NCBI RefSeq assembly: GCF_005491705.1
Contig: NZ_CP028092.1
Location: forward strand, 4,278,001-4,342,000
Reading direction: 5' to 3'
Source of the DNA: Pontibacter sp. SGAir0037
GTDB lineage: Bacteria; Bacteroidota; Bacteroidia; Cytophagales; Hymenobacteraceae
DNA length: 64,000 nucleotides
The notes under the pieces were generated by a model, which saw nothing but the letters and a program-made list of their open reading frames with translations, had not been told where the DNA came from and searched no databases. The position numbers and the translations under genes are program-made. Positions 59,397 to 64,000 of the stretch are shown piece after piece. How positions within the stretch are numbered: the first letter of the stretch is position 1; each line of letters begins with the position of its first letter.

Positions 59397-59879
59397 TTAG
59401 TACCAGCTTGCAACCAGTTGCATAAGTTGCTCCAGGTATTGCTGATCTACCTCGTCAAAATCGTTTAATTTATCGCTGTCGACATCCAGTACCAGTTTTA
59501 CCTCGCCGTCTTTTATAACAGGTACTACAATCTCCGATTTAGAATCGCTGCTACAGGCAATATGGCCCGGAAAAGCTTCCACATCGGGTACAACTATAGT
59601 CTGCCGGCGGGTATAGCAGGCTCCGCACACTCCTTTATGATAAGGAATCCGGGTGCAGGCAATAGGCCCCTGAAACGGCCCCAGAACCAGCTGGTCTTCT
59701 TTATTAAAATACACTCCAACCCAGAAGAAGTCGAAACCTTGTTTTAAAGCAGCTACAAGATTGGAAATATTGGCAATTAAATCTGTTTCGCCTGTTACCA
59801 ATGCTTCTATCTGAGGTAAAAGAGCTTTGTATTTTTCCTCTTTTGTGAGGGTTTGGTCTACTATAAGTGATTCTGCCAC
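59397..59879 (-). CDS. msrC: GAF-domain free methionine-R-sulfoxide reductase
   Basis: 160 residues, a single GAF domain matching fRMsr (MsrC), which reduces free methionine-R-sulfoxide with thioredoxin. The characteristic cysteines are present in GPIACTRIPYHKGVCGACYTR and HIACSSDSKSEIVVPV, along with FWVGVYF and VLDVDSDKLNDFD. It acts in the cytoplasm against oxidative damage. Confidence 0.93.
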   Translation of the reverse strand: MAESLIVDQTLTKEEKYKALLPQIEALVTGETDLIANISNLVAALKQGFDFFWVGVYFNKEDQLVLGPFQGPIACTRIPYHKGVCGACYTRRQTIVVPDVEAFPGHIACSSDSKSEIVVPVIKDGEVKLVLDVDSDKLNDFDEVDQQYLEQLMQLVASWY

Positions 59880-59883
59880 AGGA

Positions 59884-59925
59884 ATTTTAATTTGAGAATT
59901 TGAAGATTGGGAAATTAGAAAACGA
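59884..59925. repeat. Degenerate 'aatttgagaatttgaagatt' repeat
   Basis: It resembles the arms of the inverted repeat at 53580-53710 (for example 'tttgaagattgg' versus 'tgaagattagg'). Confidence 0.4.
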
Positions 59926-60081
59926 AGTTAAAAAATGTTGTCTGTAACGCATGAAGGCGGCTGCCCTCTCACTAACTAATAATATTTTTAATACATAATA
60001 GCCAGTTAATCTCATTTTTAAATAACGAACCATCTTAAGCATACTCTAAAGACAATCCATCGATATTCATTCATAATTTGC

Positions 60082-61131
60082 TTATATACTACTACTTACT
60101 ATCTTTTTATAATGAAACAATACATCCGAGCCTAAAGTTTGAGAGGTGTGCAGGAACTGGTGGGCCATTATTGGCGCTTTAATTCCTTCTCCAAGCATTT
60201 TCTCGGCACTCTTAAATACATTGGCCTCATCCCACAGGCTCTCTTCCAACAAGCTGTTAAGCAGGTAAGTGCCGCCCTCTACCATAACAGACAGAATTTG
60301 GTGCTGGTACAGGTCCTGCATCATTTGCCGGAGCAGTGGCTCCTGTTCGTTCATTAATACATAACGAAGGTTCTCGTGCTCCTGGTCCTGCTTTTTATAG
60401 TTGTAAACTACTGTAGGCTGGCTTTTATCGAATAAGTGCGCCTGCTCCGGCAGTTGCAGCTGTCTGTCTATAACAATCCGTAAGGGATTTTTGCCACTCC
60501 AGAGCCGGGTGTTCAGGCGCGGGTTATCAAAAATAGCAGTGCGTGTGCCTACCATAATAGCCTGCTCTTCCGACCGCCACTTATGCACAAGCCGCTGCGC
60601 CAGCTTTCCGCTTATCTGTACTTGCTCGCAATTAGGGCCTGCTACAAATCCATCGGCCGTTTCAGCCCATTTTAGTATAATGTAAGGTCGCTTTTGGGCA
60701 TGAAAGGTAAAGAAGCGCTTATTTAATTCCAGCCCCTCTTCTTCCAGTATACCTACTTTTACCTGTGCACCTGCCTCGAACAGTTTCTTTATACCTCTGC
60801 CCGCTACCACCGGGTTAGGATCCGTATTGCAAATCACGACATCCTTTATACCGTGGCTGATGAGCAGATCGGCACAAGGCGGCGTTTTGCCATAGTGGGA
60901 GCAGGGTTCCAGTGTTACATATACCCGGCTCTTTGGTAAAAGGCTTTTATCTTCCACAGAAGCAACAGCATTTACTTCTGCATGTGGCGCACCATACTGT
61001 CTGTGCCAGCCTTCGCCAATTATCTGCCCTTCATGCACAATTACACAGCCTACCATAGGGTTCGGACTGGTGTAGCCACTACCAATCCTGGCCAAGTCCA
61101 GGGCGCGCTGCATGTATAGTTTGTCTGACAT
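60082..61131 (-). CDS. ribD: Bifunctional riboflavin deaminase/reductase
   Basis: 349 residues. The N-terminal deaminase (about 1-145) has the zinc site HAEVNAV and PCSHYGKTPPC. The C-terminal reductase (about 150-349) includes LKWAETADGFVAG and VEGGTYLLNSLLEE. It carries out two consecutive steps of riboflavin synthesis. It stands alone here; other rib genes are not in the window. Confidence 0.95.
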   Translation of the reverse strand: MSDKLYMQRALDLARIGSGYTSPNPMVGCVIVHEGQIIGEGWHRQYGAPHAEVNAVASVEDKSLLPKSRVYVTLEPCSHYGKTPPCADLLISHGIKDVVICNTDPNPVVAGRGIKKLFEAGAQVKVGILEEEGLELNKRFFTFHAQKRPYIILKWAETADGFVAGPNCEQVQISGKLAQRLVHKWRSEEQAIMVGTRTAIFDNPRLNTRLWSGKNPLRIVIDRQLQLPEQAHLFDKSQPTVVYNYKKQDQEHENLRYVLMNEQEPLLRQMMQDLYQHQILSVMVEGGTYLLNSLLEESLWDEANVFKSAEKMLGEGIKAPIMAHQFLHTSQTLGSDVLFHYKKIVSSSI

Positions 61132-61137
61132 ATTTTT

Positions 61138-61302
61138 TAGTTAGAACTTTAAAAAGTTATGAGGTTAAAAAGTTGCCTAAGTGGGAGAGTGATAATTGTT
61201 AAGAGAGATGAAGTTTTCACTTTAGCCTTGTCCAAATTCAATTTCTAACCCTCCGGTACAACAACATTCTAACTTTTTAACTATCTAACTTTCTAAGCAA
61301 AA
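61138..61302. repeat. Inverted pair of degenerate 'gttaaaaagttagaa' repeats between ribD and prmC
   Basis: 'gttaaaaagtt' at 61164-61174 is the exact reverse complement of 61271-61281, and 'ttagaactt' type words on the left match 'ttctaact' type words on the right. It lies between the divergently transcribed ribD and prmC genes. Confidence 0.55.
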
Positions 61303-61349
61303 GTCTTACTTTTGTAAAGGTACCCAAATTAGCATATAAAGTACAAGCC

Positions 61350-62207
61350 GTGCCAACCGTCCAGCAAATCCAGCAGCATATAAAGGAAAGTATAGAAGAG
61401 GTATATGCATCGCCCGAAAACGGTGCCATTGCACAGCTGGTGCTGGAGCATGTGTTGCAAAAATCGCGGTTGCAGCTCAGCCTGGGCCAGCAGGAGGAGG
61501 TAAGCAGTGCCAATGCTTCAGAAGTTGATAGTATCATACACCGCCTGCAGCAGCACGAGCCGGTGCAGTATATATTAGGCGTAGCGCATTTCTATGATAT
61601 GGAACTGCAGGTAGACGAGCGTGTACTGATACCAAGGCCGGAAACAGAAGAGCTGGTGCATCTGGTGATAAAAGACCATCAGGGGCAGGAAAATCTAAAA
61701 ATAATGGATATCTGCACGGGCAGTGGCTGTATCCCCTTAGCGCTGGCTGCCAATATAGAAGGCTCCACTATCTATGGTCTGGAAGTATCTGGGGGAGCAC
61801 TGGAAGTGGCAAAGGCAAATGCTGCTAAGTATAACCTGCAGGTAGAATGGTTGCACCAGGATATCTTCGAGCCTTTGCCAGCTATTATAGCGCCAGGGTC
61901 TTTGGATATTATTACGAGTAATCCGCCCTATGTGCTGGAGGAGGAAAAGCAGTTGATGCGAACAAATGTGCTGGATTTTGAACCACATCTGGCGCTTTTC
62001 GTACCCGATACGGATCCGCTTAAGTTTTACAAAAGAATAACACAAGTAGCCAAAGAACTACTACATAAAGGCGGACATTTGTACTTTGAAATTAATGAAC
62101 GCTATGGTGCGGAAACCTGTGCCTTTCTGCTGCAGGAAGGATATACACAGGCTGAAGTGAAGCAGGACCTGTTTCAGAAAGACAGAATAGTAGTGGCTAC
62201 CCTATAG
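61350..62207 (+). CDS. prmC: Release factor N5-glutamine methyltransferase
   Basis: 285 residues from a GTG start. It methylates the Gln of the GGQ motif in release factors RF1/RF2 using SAM. Motifs are LIPRPETEELV, IMDICTGSGCIPLALA (SAM site) and the catalytic NPPY in ITSNPPYV. A TACTTTTG box at 61307-61314 may be its -7 element. Divergent from ribD. Confidence 0.95.
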   Translation: MPTVQQIQQHIKESIEEVYASPENGAIAQLVLEHVLQKSRLQLSLGQQEEVSSANASEVDSIIHRLQQHEPVQYILGVAHFYDMELQVDERVLIPRPETEELVHLVIKDHQGQENLKIMDICTGSGCIPLALAANIEGSTIYGLEVSGGALEVAKANAAKYNLQVEWLHQDIFEPLPAIIAPGSLDIITSNPPYVLEEEKQLMRTNVLDFEPHLALFVPDTDPLKFYKRITQVAKELLHKGGHLYFEINERYGAETCAFLLQEGYTQAEVKQDLFQKDRIVVATL

Positions 62208-62436
62208 CATTCATCTTTAGACTTTTAATGTCATCATTAGCTTAGTTTTTTTAGCAAATTATAGTAATAAATATATTTAAATTCCTATCTTTAATTCAAA
62301 GATGTGGCAGGCTTTTTTTACTACAAGAAGTTTTAATAGTATATTGCTATGATTTTGAAGCGGTAAAAGCAGAGCAACTGATCTAAAAACAAAGCTCATT
62401 CAATAACTATAAAGGCACAGGTTTAACAGACACATA

Positions 62437-63468
62437 ATGAAGAAAATTTTAGTAACAGGTGGAGCTGGTTATATAGGTTCTCATACAGTGGTAGAACTGC
62501 AGGAGGCGGGTTATGCGCCTATTATTATAGATAACTTTTCTAATTCAGAGGAAAGTGCTTTGGAAGGTATTGCAGCTATTCTGGGGAAAGAGATACCTTG
62601 CTACAGAGTAGATTGCACCGACGCTGTGGCTATGAGACAAGTGTTTGAGCAGGAGCAGGATATACAGGGAGTTATTCATTTTGCGGCTTACAAAGCTGTA
62701 GGAGAGTCGGTAGCAGAACCGCTGAAGTACTACCACAACAATGTGGGCTCGCTGGTTGCCCTGTTGCAGGTAATGAGTGAGTTTAACGTATATAACCTCG
62801 TGTTCTCTTCTTCCTGTACGGTGTATGGTATACCTGATAAACTTCCTGTTACGGAACAAACGCCGGTACAGAAAGCGAACTCTCCGTACGGCAACACGAA
62901 AAAGATTTGTGAGGAAATTCTCTCAGACCTTGCTGCCAGTGGAGCGGAAATGAATTCTATCGCGCTGCGTTACTTTAACCCGATTGGCGCACATCCTTCT
63001 GCCCGTATAGGGGAATTGCCACTAGGCGTTCCAAGCAACCTGGTGCCTTTTATTACACAAACAGCCATTGGCATACGGGAGCAAGTAACCGTTTTCGGTA
63101 GCGACTACGATACCCCCGACGGCACCTGTATCCGGGATTATGTGCACGTGGTAGACCTGGCAAAGGCGCATGTGGTAGCAATAGACAGACTGCTGGAGGG
63201 AAAGGTAGATAAGCTGGAATTCTATAATGTAGGTACCGGTAACGGTAATACTGTGCTGGAAGCCATCCAGGCATTTGAGCTGGCAACAGGCGTGAAGCTG
63301 AATTATAAAATAGGACCGCGCCGCGCAGGTGACGTGCCTAAAATATATGCCGATGTAACCAAAGCAACAGAAGTGCTTGGCTTTAAAACAACCAGTACGC
63401 TCGAAGAGGCCATGGCAAGCGCCTGGAAATGGCAGGTATCACTTAAAGAATCTACAACAGAAGCTTAA
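62437..63468 (+). CDS. galE: UDP-glucose 4-epimerase
   Basis: 343 residues. It interconverts UDP-glucose and UDP-galactose for surface polysaccharides. The NAD site VTGGAGYIGSHTV is at the N-terminus, with the catalytic SSSCTVYG and SPYGNTKKICEE (Tyr/Lys), and RYFNPIGAHPSARIGE. The stop is 1 base before the next start. Confidence 0.96.
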   Translation: MKKILVTGGAGYIGSHTVVELQEAGYAPIIIDNFSNSEESALEGIAAILGKEIPCYRVDCTDAVAMRQVFEQEQDIQGVIHFAAYKAVGESVAEPLKYYHNNVGSLVALLQVMSEFNVYNLVFSSSCTVYGIPDKLPVTEQTPVQKANSPYGNTKKICEEILSDLAASGAEMNSIALRYFNPIGAHPSARIGELPLGVPSNLVPFITQTAIGIREQVTVFGSDYDTPDGTCIRDYVHVVDLAKAHVVAIDRLLEGKVDKLEFYNVGTGNGNTVLEAIQAFELATGVKLNYKIGPRRAGDVPKIYADVTKATEVLGFKTTSTLEEAMASAWKWQVSLKESTTEA

Positions 63469-63469
63469 T

Positions 63470-64000
63470 ATGAAAATTTTAATCACAGGTGGAGCGGGCT
63501 TTATCGGCTCTCATGTAGTAAGGCTATTTGTAAATAAGTACCCTGACTACCAAATATTTAATCTGGATAAACTTACCTATGCCGGTAATCTGGCAAACCT
63601 GGCGGATATTGAGGAAAAAGAAAACTACCAGTTTCTGAAGGGCGATATTGTAGATGCTGACTGGCTGGACGAGATATTTACAACCTATAAATTTGATGCT
63701 GTTGTACACCTGGCTGCTGAGTCGCATGTAGATCGTTCTATTACAGACCCGCTTGCCTTTGTGCAGACAAACGTTATTGGTACGGTGAACCTGCTCAATA
63801 CGGCCCGTAAGCACTGGAAAGAAAATCTGCAGGACCACCTATTTTACCATATTTCTACCGATGAGGTATATGGTTCGCTAGGAGAGGATGGCCTCTTTAC
63901 AGAGGAAACCGCTTATGATCCACGCTCACCTTATTCTGCTTCTAAAGCCAGTTCTGATCATTTTGTAAGAGCCTACTACCATACCTACGGCCTGCATGTA
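63470..64000 (+). CDS. rfbB: dTDP-glucose 4,6-dehydratase, N-terminal part (cut by window edge)
   Basis: The first 177 codons of RfbB, which converts dTDP-glucose to dTDP-4-keto-6-deoxyglucose for dTDP-rhamnose. It starts MKILITGGAGFIGSHVV, has NLDKLTYAGNLANL, AAESHVDRSITDP, ISTDEVYGSLG and SPYSASKASSDHFV. It begins 1 base after galE, so the two are one unit. Confidence 0.95.
   Translation, partial: MKILITGGAGFIGSHVVRLFVNKYPDYQIFNLDKLTYAGNLANLADIEEKENYQFLKGDIVDADWLDEIFTTYKFDAVVHLAAESHVDRSITDPLAFVQTNVIGTVNLLNTARKHWKENLQDHLFYHISTDEVYGSLGEDGLFTEETAYDPRSPYSASKASSDHFVRAYYHTYGLHV

Noticed and set aside
1..64000. CRISPR array, insertion sequence, integrase or rRNA operon
   Set aside because: I saw no regularly spaced exact repeats, transposase-like proteins, integrase motifs or rRNA sequence; the repeats found are degenerate and intergenic.

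Overview
The window reads as ordinary chromosome of a Bacteroidota member, most likely order Cytophagales and close to the Hymenobacteraceae (Pontibacter/Adhaeribacter/Rufibacter group). The evidence is: promoters of the Bacteroidota type (TTG about 19-23 bases before TAnnTTTG) ahead of both tRNA genes and several operons; families largely confined to this phylum (DUF4270, DUF4293, DUF4476, DUF1573 lipoproteins, extra-long NusB, PcrB-like geranylgeranylglyceryl phosphate synthase); a type IX secretion C-terminal sorting domain; a PorE-like TPR/beta-propeller/OmpA lipoprotein; and frequent TTG and GTG starts. I saw no rRNA, CRISPR array, transposase, integrase or prophage. Both edges cut a gene: glmS on the left and rfbB on the right.

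Layout. 1-3033 (minus): glmS, a DUF4270 lipoprotein and a short glycogen-synthase-like protein. 3164-6707 (plus): panC, panD, a flippase-like membrane protein, hldE-type adenylyltransferase and a zinc peptidase, closed by a terminator. 6940-9163: acyl-CoA dehydrogenase and an AraC regulator. 9146-10861 (minus): a tightly overlapping operon of a holin-X-like membrane protein, a membrane-anchored protein and a PcrB-family ether-lipid synthase, divergent from a J-domain/TPR protein. 12357-17413: tRNA-Phe, then a two-protein iron-sulfur membrane oxidoreductase, a conserved unknown protein and the PorE-like lipoprotein. 17639-24796: purM, a DUF4476 protein, a DUF4293 membrane protein, thiolase, truA and a secreted C-type-lectin protein with a T9SS signal.

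25030-30364 holds two ABC exporter half-transporters on opposite strands. They have complementary degenerate nucleotide sites, so I read them as the two halves of one heterodimer. Between them lie a membrane-anchored GyrI-like protein, a TetR regulator and a HTH protein. 30515-36903: leucine-type dehydrogenase, then a nusB-ytxH-icd-DUF1573-yajC-ybbR-coaE gene train. 37213-42168: triple-PAS histidine kinase, tRNA-Val, AsmA-family protein. 42514-50457: MscS channel, a second Glu/Leu-type dehydrogenase, anmK, an ArsR-type regulator, hemA, a second histidine kinase, a FemAB/GNAT-like protein. 50487-54700 (minus): NhaC-type antiporter with a periplasmic domain, EamA transporter, dusB. 54754-58789 (plus): CPBP peptidase, cdsA, a third Glu dehydrogenase, psd. 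58871-61131 (minus): lipoprotein, free-methionine-sulfoxide reductase, ribD. 61350-64000: prmC, galE, rfbB.

Most content is housekeeping: coenzyme A precursors (panC, panD, coaE), phospholipids (cdsA, psd), envelope sugars (glmS, hldE, galE, rfbB, anmK), fatty acid oxidation (acyl-CoA dehydrogenase, thiolase and possibly the iron-sulfur oxidoreductase), amino acid oxidation (three dehydrogenases). The most interesting signals are the split ABC exporter module, the ether-lipid operon, the predicted quinone-linked iron-sulfur complex, very long perfect hairpins between convergent genes, and families of A/T-rich degenerate repeats in inverted pairs in intergenic gaps.
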